A stretch of 64,000 nt of DNA from Pollenia angustigena (taxonomy: Eukaryota > Arthropoda > Insecta > Diptera > Polleniidae): positions 218,716,208-218,780,207 of the forward strand of contig OV884058.1 in the NCBI GenBank assembly GCA_930367215.1. The letters are read 5' to 3'. Positions 15,480 through 26,925 of this stretch are shown piece by piece (position 1 is the first letter of the stretch; each line of letters begins with the position of its first letter). Made by a program: the position numbers and the translations under genes. The notes beneath the pieces are model-generated. The model did no database searches. It worked only from the letters and a program-made list of their open reading frames with translations, and was not told the DNA's origin.

Positions 15480-16696
15480 GAGCAAAAAGAAGCATATTGG
15501 TTAATAAAATATTTTCATCATCTTAACTGGAATACAGGAGTAGTTTCATTTAAGAGTGTTTGTAATTTTTTAAAAAATAATTTAAAAAATTCTAAAATAT
15601 ATGTAAAAGGAACAGAAAAGAGCCAATGCACAGTAGGTAATTTGACCTATATTTTTGGCCAAAATTCAAAATCTGCACTTTAGAAAAAGTAGTTTTTTTT
15701 GTTGTAATGTGATAAAGAATACTTAAAAGCAAATAGAAGTGAATTTTTATTTTATAAATAACGAAAACCCGTTCATCGCCCGACTCTTAAAGTCAATGTA
15801 TGCAATCAACAGTTTAAGTGGGGCGCGCTTCGTTTTATTTTGTATTACAATACCTGACACTAGTTTTTAATAAAAAAACAAATGAAAAATACAATAAAAT
15901 ATGGAAAACAATATTAATAGTAAGTGCTTAATACATACATAATCGTTGTTTAAAATAAAATAGTTTATTGGTGAAAAAGAATCAATCTTTTGATCTTATC
16001 TCAATTAAAAAAAAAATAAAAGTTTTATACAACTTTGGAGAAGCTTTTAAAAAAAGTTTAAAATGTTTTAAAGCTAAAAGTAATAAGGTCTTGATAAGTA
16101 TTTGATTTTGAGATTGTATAATCAATTTCATGTTGCGTTTTTTTGCGTTTTTTGAGATATCCCATTTTTTTGCAGGCAACCTCTATTTCGCTTAAGCTCT
16201 GAAAACACTGAGGATCTTAGCGCCAGTGAAAACGATGAGTGCGCAAATGATGTCAATATGTTAACATACACAATTTACATAAATGATTTGGATGATATTA
16301 AATTAGAAAATTAATAAGACATACCAAAAGTAGACAAAAAAGAAATTTTGTTCTAACGCGTATCTTTTCATAAGAATGCGATATTTAGAAATTCCAAGTT
16401 TATTCTTAGTTTTAGAGTTAATAAGTTAAAAAGTTAATCAAAAAATTCATATCCAGATTTGTTAAAATTCTGTCCGCCTGTTATCAATTTTGGCCAAAAA
16501 ATTGGATAAATTACCCATAGTGCAATGGTTGGAAAAAATGCTGCAGAAAAAAGTTTTAAATATAGAGGATTTTGGATGTATAAATTTAAAGGAACTTAAT
16601 AAGAAGTATCCAGAAAACACATATTGCAGTTATCACAACTATGGAGTTTGCGCTTTAAAAAATGCTATTTTACTTGAAAGAGAAAATCTAATTTGA
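15480..16696 (+). pseudogene. Broken right-arm copy of the nuclease-like gene
   Basis: 15480-15628 and 16523-16696 together mirror codons from about 53 onward of the gene at 7066-7536. The copy lacks the N-terminus because the inverted repeat ends inside the gene. It is also split by the 894-bp insertion. The apparent start at 16490 is inside the inserted element. Confidence 0.88.
15629..16522. mobile_element. Transib-like non-autonomous element, 894 bp
   Basis: It interrupts the right arm with a 5-bp duplication CAATG (15624-15628 and 16523-16527), proven by the uninterrupted left arm. The ends read CACAGTAGGTAATTTGACC and, inverted, CACTATGGGTAATTTATCC. Both continue to TTTTGGCCAAAATT, giving roughly 38-bp imperfect inverted repeats. 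CAC termini with a 5-bp duplication are the Transib pattern, related to RAG signal heptamers. There is no transposase inside; the 15982-16179 frame is not coding. Confidence 0.7.
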
Positions 16697-17086
16697 AATA
16701 AGAACAACAATTTTTTAATTTTTAAATCTTATATTTTAACTTGTTTTTTTCTTTAAAGATAATTATTATTATTAATTTAAATACAGTAACATACACATTA
16801 TTTTTAAGAAACTAATTAATAAATATATATATATTTCAATGGTTATTGTATAAGAATAAATGTATTTAGATGTAATCTTATATATGCATATAAAATAATA
16901 AAATTTATTTTAATAAGTATAAAAAACAAAAGCCTTTTATTTTTGTGTTATTATTAACCACTGCTATCTCAATAGTAATAAACAAAAGATTAGTATTATT
17001 ATTCAATTTCCATATGAGTGCCATTTCTATCTCTAAAGTGACCCCAAGCTCTAGTATTTATTCTATCTTCCATAATATTTCTTTTA

Positions 17087-17527
17087 TCATCCATTACACC
17101 ACCAAGATCCCAAATTTTTAAATAGTAAATAAAAATTACCCCGATCCACTATGTCGGCATCACAGTAGTAGCGATTGTTTATTTTAATGATGTGAAATAC
17201 TCTCGTCAAAATTTCATCTTTTATTATCACCTGCCTGTAGAACTGATAGTTGTATTTGTTGGAACACAGACCCCGACTTGCGATTATATTGTCCAAGAGG
17301 TATTTGATCGGTTTGATATTACTGTGATCCGTCTCTATTGCCTCGAGCTCAAGCAGATGTTGTTCTCGTTTCTCAAATATCGATAGATTACGTTCTTTTA
17401 CATGCGAGTCATCTGTTGAAACACAAGCTTCACATTGATGTAAATATGTGCGAAAGCGTTCGCCGGAAAAATCGTCGTACTCCTGTACTTGTACTATACA
17501 GCCACATGTCTTGTGTAAACAATTCAT
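17087..17527 (-). CDS. Right-arm copy of the 150-aa arm ORF (146 aa)
   Basis: It mirrors 6226-6678 and differs by the absence of four residues in the Glu/Gln/Arg-rich stretch after FEKRE. All other visible residues are the same, so the same doubts about start, splicing and lost BIR ligands apply. Confidence 0.45.
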   Translation of the reverse strand: MNCLHKTCGCIVQVQEYDDFSGERFRTYLHQCEACVSTDDSHVKERNLSIFEKREQHLLELEAIETDHSNIKPIKYLLDNIIASRGLCSNKYNYQFYRQVIIKDEILTRVFHIIKINNRYYCDADIVDRGNFYLLFKNLGSWWCNG

Positions 17528-17738
17528 TGTTTGGCTTATGTGTATACAGAGTTAAAGAGCACTTGGCCAAGTAGGTAGAAATTTTTACAAATATTTCGGT
17601 AAACAAATCTGTTAACACATAACATTAAAGCACTACAAGTGCTCACTGTATGCTCAGAATAATGATAACAAATTAATTTTATATATGTATATGTATATAT
17701 TTTATTCTAACTTTTTACAATAGTTTTCAAAAATATCT

Positions 17739-17879
17739 TTACATTAATGGCCAGCATGTAAAAGTTTTTAAACGTTCATCTTCTCTATGGAAAATATCAG
17801 TCATGCTATAGCGTGGCGTAAATGAAGATTGTTTTAAATGCTGATCTTCATTGCAATCGGATTTTAGATCTTTAACCAT
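17739..17879 (-). CDS. Right-arm copy of the BIR-like first exon
   Basis: It is the exact mirror of 5874-6014, including the stop that coincides with a splice donor (ATGTAAAG) and the TATA box at 17984-17991. Confidence 0.5.
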   Translation of the reverse strand: MVKDLKSDCNEDQHLKQSSFTPRYSMTDIFHREDERLKTFTCWPLM

Positions 17880-17983
17880 TTTAAATTTTTTTCTTTCATT
17901 ATTTCAACCGCAATTATTAAAAATACTATTTGAACTCCACGATAAATCACAATATACTTGTTGTTGAAATAAATTGTATACGC

Positions 17984-17991
17984 TATTTATA
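17984..17991 (-). promoter_or_regulatory. TATA box of the right-arm gene
   Basis: TATAAATA on the minus strand mirrors the left-arm box at 5762-5769, at the same distance before the ATG at 17879. Confidence 0.5.
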
Positions 17992-18807
17992 CATGGATAT
18001 GTTCAGCCATTAAAAATTATTTTCGAAATGTGATGCAATATTAGAACCACTAAGCCTTTTAAGAAGGGCAAGAAAACAAACTGCAATTAATGTTTTGTTT
18101 AATAAACAAATTATACATTCTAACACGCTAAATCATGTTTATGCTTCTTAAATATAACAAAAAGATTTCTTCATCAGATTAATGTAAACAAACATGCAGA
18201 CACATCGTCAGCATTTTATAACAAAATACAAATTCTTTTTAAATCTTCTTAGGAGACGTTATATTATGAAAGAAAACAAACTGCAAATAAGAATAACATA
18301 ATGTCAGCATAAACGGGAACAAAATATTTCTTAATACAAAGAAGAAAACAAAACTAAATTTAAATTCTTTGACTATTGTGTTAATTCTAAAAACTGTTTT
18401 AAAAGAATCGCAAACTTGTTTTTTACTTGAGAATTATAAAATTGATGTGAAAAGATACCGGTTATACCATAATTTTGAACTTTTATTTTCTATTTTGTCG
18501 ATTTTGGCTTCGATAGTTTTGATAAAATTAAACTGTTTAGAATCACTGTTGAAATGAAATCTTACAACAAACTGGCTCGGAACTAGGATTAGTGGTTAAA
18601 AAAAAAATAAACTTCACCTCACCAAAAAGCTTCAGAACTTGCTTAAAATAAATTTCAAAATTATACAAATGGTTCGGAACTAAGATAAATGGTAAAAAAA
18701 TAATTTCAACATGATAAAATGGCTCGGAAATTAAATAAATGTTTCGGAACTTGTATAAAATAGAGCTTAAAACAGAGTTTACAATAAAACTTAAAATAGA
18801 GTTTACA

Positions 18808-19680
18808 TCAAAATACCCATTTTTGTTGGTATTTTCTTCACAATATTTTTAAAATCCTAAATAAATATTCAAATCAACGCTTAAATCCCCTCAAAATACA
18901 CATTTTGTTGGTATTTTCTTCACAAAATTTTTAAAAACCCTAAATAAATATTCAAATCAACGCTTAAATCCCCTCAATATACCCATTTCGTTGGTATTTT
19001 CTTCACAAAATTTTTAAAATCCTAAATAAATATTCAAACCAACGCTTAAATCCCCTCAAAATACCCATTTTGTTGGTATTTTCTTCACAAAATTTTTAAA
19101 AACCCTAAATAAATATTCAAATCAACGCTTAAATCCCCTCAAAATACACATTTTGTTGGTATTTTCTTCACAAAATTTTTAAAAACCCTAAATAAATATT
19201 CAAATCAACGCTTAAATCCCCTCAAAATACCCATTTCGTTGGTATTTTCTTCACAAAATTTTTAAAATCCTAAATAAATATTCAAATCAACGCTTAAATC
19301 CCCTCAAAATACCCATTTCGTTGGTATTTTCTTCACAAAATTTTTAAAATCCTAAATAAATATTCAAATCAACGCTTAAATCCCCTCAAAATACCCATTT
19401 TGTTGGTATTTTCTTCACAAAATTTTTAAAATCCTAAATAAATATTCAAATCAACGCTTAAATCCCCTCAAAATACACATTTTGTTGGTATTTTCTTCAC
19501 AAAATTTTTAAAAACCTAAATAAATATTCAAATCAACGCTTAAATCCCCTCAAAATACCCATTTCGTTGGTATTTTCTTCACAAAATTTTTAAAATTCTA
19601 AACAAATAATCAAATCAACGCTTAAACCCTCTCAAAATACACCTTTTGTTGGTATTTTCTTCACAAAATTTTTAAAATCC
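18808..19680. repeat. Subterminal 82-bp tandem array (right arm)
   Basis: It mirrors 4073-4945 unit by unit, with the same variant order (for example ATATACCCATTTCG near 18977 mirroring the odd unit at about 4760). The arrays were therefore copied as a block and not expanded independently. Confidence 0.9.
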
Positions 19681-19898
19681 TATCGGAAATGAGATAAATG
19701 TATGCGCCATCTAAGTCTAAAAAACTGAACTTCACAATCAGCGTCATCTATATATAAGTGGACAAACTGTTATTCATTTTCACCTCGTCTGCTCGTATAC
19801 CGGAAATGGTTCTGAACTTGGATAATCTATTACACCACACATTCCTTTTCGCATTATCGGAACCGGACACAGTCCAAGATCCCCATTACCTATCTACT

Positions 19899-19904
19899 CC
19901 TTCT
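19899..19904. repeat. Polinton target site duplication, right (CCTTCT)
   Basis: It is identical to 3849-3854. Confidence 0.9.
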
Positions 19905-20420
19905 TCGTGTTAACTGTTACATGCGTTGAAATAAATGTGTTTTTTACCGACTCTGATATACGCCTTTAAAACCATATTGCTTTTTACGCATTAGATTATC
20001 TAAAATGTATACTTCAGACTAATGAAAGTCAACAAAAAATAATTTTTAAAAACATGTTAGATGGTATATTCGGCTGTGCCGCATCTTTGATACCCTCCAG
20101 CGACAGTAACAGCATTTCGGGAGTGCGCCCTGTATGGGATCAATAAATTATTAACAAATCTTTATTAAAACTTACGCCAGTATTTTAATTGTTTACGGTT
20201 GAGACCTATGAATGTTAAATTATTAATTTGCATAAATTCACACACACACAATTCTGTAAAGTGATTTTTGGTATAAACAAAAATCTAAATTAGACCAAAT
20301 TTCAATACGGTAGTGAAATTTGTTTTAACGCTTTAAAGAGCTTTATATGGGGCCTGCGTAAAGTGTGTAGAGAAGCGGGATTTATTTTCAATTTGCCGGG
20401 ATCCCGGGAATCCCCGCTAA
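19905..20420 (+). repeat. Interspersed fly repeat, right part split by the Polinton
   Basis: It continues TCGTGTTAACTGTTACATGC, then TTTTTACGCATTAGATTATC, then ATTCGGCTGTGCCGCATCTT and TGATACCCTCC. It is colinear with 56913 onward. Confidence 0.7.
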
Positions 20421-20550
20421 ACATAAATCGATGCAAAATATTATTTAATTTAATCTATTTGAACAAACAACATTTCCTGAGAGCAATTAAATAAGTTTGT
20501 AAATTCATTCAACTTTTTTATTTCTGTGGCAAAAAGGAAAAAGTGCTTAA

Positions 20551-20890
20551 CGCTAGATTACACTATCTCACAAGTCTTACGTATTCCATAATACTTTGTG
20601 AGATGGAAATTTAATGAGTTTTGTTGCGACTGTCAAAAAATCTAATGTAACATTACAGTTTGTGTTCACACCATCACACATAGTATAATGAAATAAAATG
20701 CAACCCTGATCCAATGAAAAGTATTATTGTTTAGACATTTTTTAAAATACGATGAAGTCGTATGGGATGTCAAACATTTTTCATAATACTTGTCATTTTC
20801 GTGACACATTGCATTCACACTATTACACTTTGTCATATTACTTGAGTTTTTGACATGTATTAATACAAAGTATAATAGTGTAATCTACCC
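20551..20890. mobile_element. TTAA-flanked MITE (piggyBac-like), copy 1
   Basis: It is flanked by TTAA (20547-20550, 20891-20894). Its inverted ends are CGCTAGATTACACTAT and GGGTAGATTACACTAT. The interior is non-coding and related to 22127-22482 and, in the opposite orientation, 46933-47283. Confidence 0.75.
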
Positions 20891-20894
20891 TTAA

Positions 20895-21330
20895 AGACGC
20901 CTTAAGATCTTCTTAATGTTAAAAAGTACACATGGACAGACACATTTCAATTATTTTGTAGGATTTTTAAAAAATGTATAGCAAAATTGCTTTTTGGTTA
21001 TTTTTTTTCAATGTACAATAACATTTGGAATAATAAAAGCTTCCGATCTTTGGCATTAGGAGGAGAAGAGAGAACTGTACCACAATTTTGTAACTTTTTA
21101 AATTTAACTACCGATTACGTTAAGTAACGAGAAATTCGGTTACTTAAACGAATTTGTTATTCTCTATTTTAAATAAACAAATATTTTTGTTTAGAAATAT
21201 TAACGACAAATGTCAGCGAAAATATAAGAACGTTAAAGTTAAAATTTTTTCAAATTAATTAAAAATATAAAATGAATTTGCTTGTAAAAATTTTATTTTA
21301 ACAAAACATGAATGAAATGTGAAAAGGTTA
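20895..21330. other. No gene seen
   Basis: AT-rich sequence with short related words (GTTAACGA-type). No coding frame, promoter or repeat boundary could be supported. Confidence 0.5.
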
Positions 21331-22027
21331 CCCAGCTAGCAAAGGCTGTTTGTTAGACGATTATGTTTAATATACAACTCTTTAAAGAATCTTTTGACGA
21401 TTTCCTAACGAGTAACAAAAACAAAAACCTTTAAAATTTTTTATTTATTACTTTTTTTATTCATTTTTTAACACGCCCGTCCTTTAATCTTGGAATAAAC
21501 CTTTAACGACTTTCTGTGAGAGTCATATACTAATTACTGAGCTACTGAAATATGAAAATTCTATTGCCAATTCAATTTCAATAAAACAAACCGACCTAAG
21601 GATCTGTAAAAAGGGATTTTCCGCCAGGATGGTGTTGATTTTGCGACCTTAATGTGTGTTTTATATAAATTGTATGAAAAAGACGCTTGATGCTCTTATT
21701 TGGGTAGCTCAGTTATACGGCTGAGCATTTTACGAGTTGTAAAATAATCCCTACATGAGTCTCATACGACTCTTGGCATGCTTTTTGAAAACTCGTTAGA
21801 AAATCGCTACATATGTATGTAGGTACATCATAAACGATTCCCTTTATGATTAATAAATGCGTCTTTCGCTGTGTTATAGCAGAATCTTTCAAACGATTCA
21901 GCACGTGTGACAGTGTTTCACTCGTGAGAGAAATCGGCTACAATTAAAAAATTTGCTCGTCGACGATCAAAAATAATTTTTATGAGATTTCCAGTAGACT
22001 CCTAGACGTCTGAAAATGCTAGCTGGG
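21331..22027. mobile_element. MITE with CCCAGCTAGCA ends, copy 1 (697 bp)
   Basis: CCCAGCTAGCAAAGG at the left is mirrored by TGCTAGCTGGG at the right. The interior shares long words with 44508-45187 in reverse orientation (for example CTCATACGACTCTTGGCATG and AACGATTCCCTTTA). It carries many short palindromes. The target duplication is unclear. Confidence 0.75.
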
Positions 22028-22126
22028 TATTATGTGTTTGCGCAAATGTGTGTAACACATTAATATATAGGTTCTGGACTCTTAGTATACCGATTGACTT
22101 AGAATCAAATTCAGAAACCATCTAAA

Positions 22127-22482
22127 GGCTAGATTACACTATCTAACAAGTCTTGCGTATTCCATAATACTTTGTGAGATACAAATCTAATGAGTTTTGT
22201 TGCGACTGTCAAAAAATCAAATTTAACATGACAGTTTGTGTTCACACCATCACACAAAGTATAAACACTCGACTCGCACATGAAATAAAATACAACCCTG
22301 ATCCAATGAAAAGTATTATTGTTTAGAAATTTTTCAAAAAACGATGAAGTCGTATGGGATGTCAAACTTTTTTCTTAATACTTGTCATTTTCGTGGCACA
22401 TTGCATTCACACTATCACACTTTGTCATATTACTTGAGTTTTTGACATGTATTAATACAAAGTATAATAGTGTAATCTAGCC
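22127..22482. mobile_element. TTAA-flanked MITE (piggyBac-like), copy 2
   Basis: Its ends are GGCTAGATTACACTAT and its mirror. The flanks are TAAA and TTAA, so one copy of the target site has mutated. About 356 bp long. Confidence 0.72.
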
Positions 22483-23223
22483 TTAACGAAGTCCGTCCTT
22501 CTATCAGGCTGGCTGGTAGTCTGTCCAATAAATTTATCAAATTGGGCACATATGCGTTTATTGTCAAAAGGCCGAAGCAGTTATTTATTTTTCATAGCCC
22601 TCATGCATACTTATTTCCGGAAAAAGGTTTTGTACCCATTAACCGTCTTGTTTTATATACATTTGGGTTTAATTAGGTCTAAAAATATTTTGTTGCAACC
22701 TACATAAATCAGCAGAACAAATTTTATTAGAATCGGTCCATATTTGACCACAGCTCCCATGCGAATACACTTATGATAAGTTACCTTAACAATAGCTTCT
22801 ATGTTATCTCATAGTATTAGTCATAGTTATAGTAGTAGATATTTAAATCATATTTGGCACAAAAGTCTCTTACAACATACTCTTTTTGGCGGAAACCTGA
22901 TCGCCCAAATACTGTTATGTAGGGTCGGGCTTGATCGACTTACTTTTTTTGTGTTAGAAATTGGCTTCTTTACTTTATACTTTTAATTTTTCAACAGTAC
23001 ATTAATTAGCGTTATTATTTAACAAGAACTTTTTTGTGTCGTTAGCTACCGACATTGTTTGCCGATAAAAATTGTTAAATATTCATTACAGAATATCGTT
23101 AGCTAACGAATTTTGACTGCTTAACGACAATTTTTTGTCGTTAAAAAGTTACAGAATTTCAGAACTGAAGATTATATTCAATTCGGAGAAAATTTCCAAA
23201 AGCCACCATTAAAGGTTTAAATT
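22483..23223. other. No gene seen
   Basis: This contains a decayed piece of a fly repeat (GTAGGGTCGGGCTTGATCGA near 22918, related to 62104-62747) and otherwise unassigned AT-rich sequence. Confidence 0.4.
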
Positions 23224-23766
23224 AGTGTTCGAAAATAAACACTAAATATCGTTTCTTAATGTTCGGTTCGGTTGATTTCTGGAAAACACAAACGCTAATA
23301 GTGTTTGTGTAGAAAATCATTAAAAAAATAACGTTTCCCTGTTAGTCATCTATCGAACACAAAAATATTACTGTTTTTATCAAACTCAACAAAAGATGTG
23401 AACATTTAATTCCGTGAAGTTTTTTTTTGAAAATCCACAAACTTCAATGTGTTCGGTTCGGCTCGTTAATGTTCGTCCCTTTTGGCTGGTAAAAAAAACC
23501 AAACATTTTTTACAAAAACAAAATGCACACACGAAAAAAAAAAAACATTATAGAACATTAAAATATAATTTTTGTCTACAGTATCACTACAATTGTTCTG
23601 TTTCTTAACAAAGAACCGAACATTATATAATGTTCGGTTTTTTCTTGAAAATAGTTACGAACGGTATTAAAGGTTGTGTATGTCTACACAATCACTTAAA
23701 AAATAGATATCGTTCCTGGGTGTGTGAACCGAACGTTAAATAATGTACTGTTTATTTTCGAACACT
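23224..23766. mobile_element. MITE with AGTGTTCGAAAATAAAC ends (543 bp)
   Basis: The 17-bp perfect terminal inverted repeat AGTGTTCGAAAATAAAC is at 23224 and, mirrored, ends at 23766. The interior repeats AATGTTCGGTTCGG and CCGAACATTA in both orientations. Non-coding. Confidence 0.72.
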
Positions 23767-24151
23767 GTTTTTAATTGTTGTCCTGTAACAAATAACGAAA
23801 AAAGTTACATTATTTAAACAAATTTTTAAAAAATATTTCTTTTAAAATAGGATTTTAGTTTAATCGTTTGAAAGTCTATTTCTAATTTTTATCAAGAAGA
23901 TTTTAATGAGAAAACACTTTTCATCTCTACGTGCCTTTACAGTTAAAGGAACATTATATAATCTCTAGATACTTTCAGTTTTCTAAGCACTTCCTTTAAA
24001 ACTTGTAATATATTTTTATTAATTTTTTTTTTTTTTGACGCAAGTTGGAACATTTTTCTCGTTTTTATAAAATAACAAATTTAAAATTCTTTACAGTTTT
24101 ACTCTTCTTCTTTCGACATTTCAGAGCATTAATCGTTGCCTTACTTATCAG

Positions 24152-24913
24152 CAGGGAAACCAGAAATATGCAATTGCATGTTTTTCCTTGTGCGACTAAT
24201 GAAGGCAGAAACAATATATTTATCCGTTTTAGAGCTTTTTATGAATTTTGGCATCGATTTGTTAGTGCATATTTTTGCATATTTTACCATTTCCAGCATA
24301 TTTTAGTTATAAGAGCCTTTTTGCTGCATTTTTTAGGTTTATAGTGCATATTTTGCCTTTTTAATGCATATTTTGATACATATTAAATTTTTTTAGATGC
24401 CTACAATAGTTTTCGCAGCAAATAAAAAAAAAAAAATTTTTTTTCAAAATCTGTTACCTCAATTTCGACATCTACATTTAATTTTTACTCTAAAATTGTA
24501 AGACAAAGCATTTGTATCTAGACCAATCTTTTAGTATTCAGATCGACTCAGAATCACTTTTTAAAGTGATCTAACGATGTCCATCCATCCGCCTGGCTGG
24601 TTGTCTGTCCATGTTAGCCTTGTGCGCAGAGTACAAGTTCCAATTTTGTAGATAATTTGATCAAATATGGATGAAGTAAAATATTTTTGGCACGAATCCC
24701 ACCCATATGGATGTTAATATCTAGATCTCTTATATGAGTTGTAACCTTTTTTAGGTTTTTTTTAGATTTTGTTATTAAATTGTTGAATATTGTGTCTTAA
24801 AAAGAGCAATTTTTAGTTTTAAGGGCATATTTTTAACATTTTTCAGGGCATATTTTCCAGTTTTTACTGCATATTTAATGTGTGTTTTTTAGAGCATATT
24901 TCTGGTTTCCCTG
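24152..24913. mobile_element. hAT-like non-autonomous element (762 bp)
   Basis: The perfect inverted ends CAGGGAAACCAGAAATATGC are flanked by an 8-bp duplication CTTATCAG/CTCATCAG (one mismatch). Short TGCATATTTT words recur subterminally. The left 200 bp are also found at 49879-50080. Confidence 0.8.
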
Positions 24914-25249
24914 CTCATCAGATATGAGATGCCATCTCTTTGTTGTTTGGCAAAAATGTCTTAGGTCAGAAACTGTTGTCCTTCGTTATGTTAAATTGAA
25001 AAATATTTATTTGGTGTATTTTATAGACTTTTTTCCTAAGAGCAAATGATAATGATAAGAAGATGTTGTGCTAGACAAAAGATAAAAAAAGCCCGTATGA
25101 AAAACACTAAGCCTGTGGTAAATTATTTTTTGAACTGATTTTCACAAATTTAATAGTTTGATTTTTTGCCTCATAGTATGTTACTAATACAATAGCACAA
25201 TTCGTTACAATTGTACACATACTAACAATTTTTCCGATATATGGGGCCT

Positions 25250-25775
25250 ATGGTGAATTATGAACAGATCCTAATGAAATTAAGTTGTATGATTTCCAGT
25301 CATATAAAGCGAATTTGAGCAAATCTTATATCAGCCCGTGCCTTCGGCCACCATAAATGTTAGCTTTTGGAGAAAAATTATCAATTTTTAGGGCGATTGT
25401 TAAACATTTGAATTCATAACTCTTATCCTCCTAAGCCGATTTGGCTGGTTTTCAATCTCTTCTTAGGATAACTAGAAATAATTCGATACCGAAATTGGTA
25501 CTTTCTTTTGACTTGTTAGGAAGTGAACGTGTTTTTAACAGACGCACAGACAGTTGGACATGTCTAAATCGACTTTAAATTAATCATGAACCCAGAATAC
25601 ACATAAATATAGACTTAATGGGGTCTTAGATATATATTAAAGTTTCACACGGAGTGACAAACTAAGTATACCCTTAATCATCTCTAATGGTGAAGGTTAT
25701 CAAAATAAGAAAAATGGTTGAAAGCTTAAAAAAATAAACAATAGTTTTTGGATTAAAATAAAAATTAACAAAAAT
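25250..25775. repeat. Segment shared with 61520-62060 (ADGF upstream duplication)
   Basis: About 500 bp matches the region upstream of the second ADGF gene (TTAGCTTTTGGAGAAAAATT, GAACCCAGAATACACATAAA, AAGTTTCACACGGAGTGACA). Part of it is a generic fly repeat, but the colinear order with the 26.96-kb and 62.8-kb match supports a segmental duplication. Confidence 0.7.
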
Positions 25776-25904
25776 GTTGTTGCAAAATAATAGTAATAAC
25801 ACATTAGTAAGAATAAATAAACAAAATAAGTTAAGTAACTGTTAATTAAATAGTTATCAATTAGTATTGTGGTAATTTTGTTGAACTATTTATGGTTTTC
25901 AATC

Positions 25905-26925
25905 CAAATTTTCAATATTTTTAATTAGGCTTACGTTCATGAAATTTAATTTTCATTAAATTATTTTTTATGAAGAAAGGAATTTTACAACATGAAAATT
26001 AATTAAAATTGTTATTGATAATCATACATTCTTGACTGACTTGAGATTCGAACGCAGGTGGCTGGCCTGAGACTCGAACCCAGGCGGCTGGCCTGAGATT
26101 CGAACCCAGGCGACTGGCCTGAGATTCGAACCCAGGCGGCTGGTTACCCTGACATGTTTCGATCGCTACCACTCGATCTCCTCAGAGGGTTTTGCCGTTT
26201 TACACTCGCAGCCATCGACGACTGCTGACGTCAATAGTCAAACATCAATCCTTAAACCAAATTGTATTTAAACCCTTTGGTAGATCGAAATTTGCTTTTT
26301 TTGAATGATTATCCATTTTTTTAATTGATTTTACATGTTTTTCCTTTACCTCTGTTTTTTCGTACTTTTTGTCAAGAATTCTTCTTGAAGTCCAAAGTAC
26401 ATATTTGTTTTTTCATGTTTGTCTTTCTTTTTCCTGTTGACCTTTTTCAGGACAACTTGAAGGACAAATGTACACATAGAGCTCGTGCCTTAGCTTTATT
26501 AATAATTAGTATTGTGGTAATTTTATTGAACTATTTATGGTTTTTAATCCAAATTTTCAATATTTTTAATCAGTCTTAAGTTAATCAAATTTAATTTTCA
26601 TTAAATTATTTTTTATGAAGATTCGAACCCAGGCGGCTGGCATTAGATTCAAACCCAGGCGGCTGGTTACCCTGACAGGTTTCGCCTGCGAGTGTAAGAC
26701 GGCAAAACCCTCTGAGGAGATCGTGTGGTAGCGATCGAAACATGTCAGGGTAACCAGCCGCCTGGGTTCGAATCTCCGGTCAGTCAAGAATGAATGATTA
26801 TCAATAACAATTTTAGTTAATTTTCATGTTGTAAAATTCCTTCCTTTATAAAAAATAATTTAATGAAAATTAAATTTGATGAACTTAAGCCTGATTAAAA
26901 ATATTGAAAATTTGGAATAAATAGT
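25905..26925. repeat. Complex foldback with tRNA-like box A/box B sequence
   Basis: Two outer segments (TCCAAATTTTCAATATTTTT at 25914 and 26550, mirrored near 26895) enclose inverted copies of a tRNA-like module. On the minus strand at 26041-26150, a 29-bp unit containing CTGGGTTCGAATCTCAG occurs four times. That word folds as a perfect 5-bp T-arm with loop TTCGAAT, and it matches the pol III box B. The upstream GAGTGGTAGCGATCG resembles a D-arm/box A. The plus-strand copy lies at 26695-26785. No complete cloverleaf or anticodon arm can be drawn, so this is tRNA-derived repeat (SINE-like) material rather than a tRNA gene. Confidence 0.55.

Larger units (their letters stand above)
3855..19898. 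mobile_element. Polinton/Maverick element, 16,044 bp, lacking a DNA polymerase gene
   Basis: The termini AGTAGATAGGTAATGG...CCATTACCTATCTACT are perfect inverted repeats starting with AG, flanked by the 6-bp direct repeat CCTTCT. The element carries the Polinton hallmark genes: retroviral-type integrase with chromodomain (10275-11198), FtsK/HerA-type packaging ATPase (12694-13380), adenovirus-type cysteine protease (14296-14643), and major and minor jelly-roll capsid proteins (8081-9271 and 9435-10121). It has unusually long terminal repeats (about 3.5 kb each). The interior 7.4-15.5 kb is fully accounted for by other genes, and there is no reading frame of a size or motif content fitting protein-primed DNA polymerase B. 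Near identity of the two arms indicates a recent insertion. Integrated Polintons are virus-like, and this copy could be a helper-dependent derivative. Confidence 0.95.
15480..19898. repeat. Right terminal inverted repeat of the Polinton (about 3.52 kb plus insertion)
   Basis: It is the mirror of 3855-7386, ending in CCATTACCTATCTACT. Subtracting the inserted element with its target duplication (899 bp) gives almost the same length as the left arm. Confidence 0.9.

Noticed and set aside
26041..26150. A tRNA gene cluster
   Set aside because: Only the T-arm is well formed; the acceptor and anticodon arms cannot be drawn.
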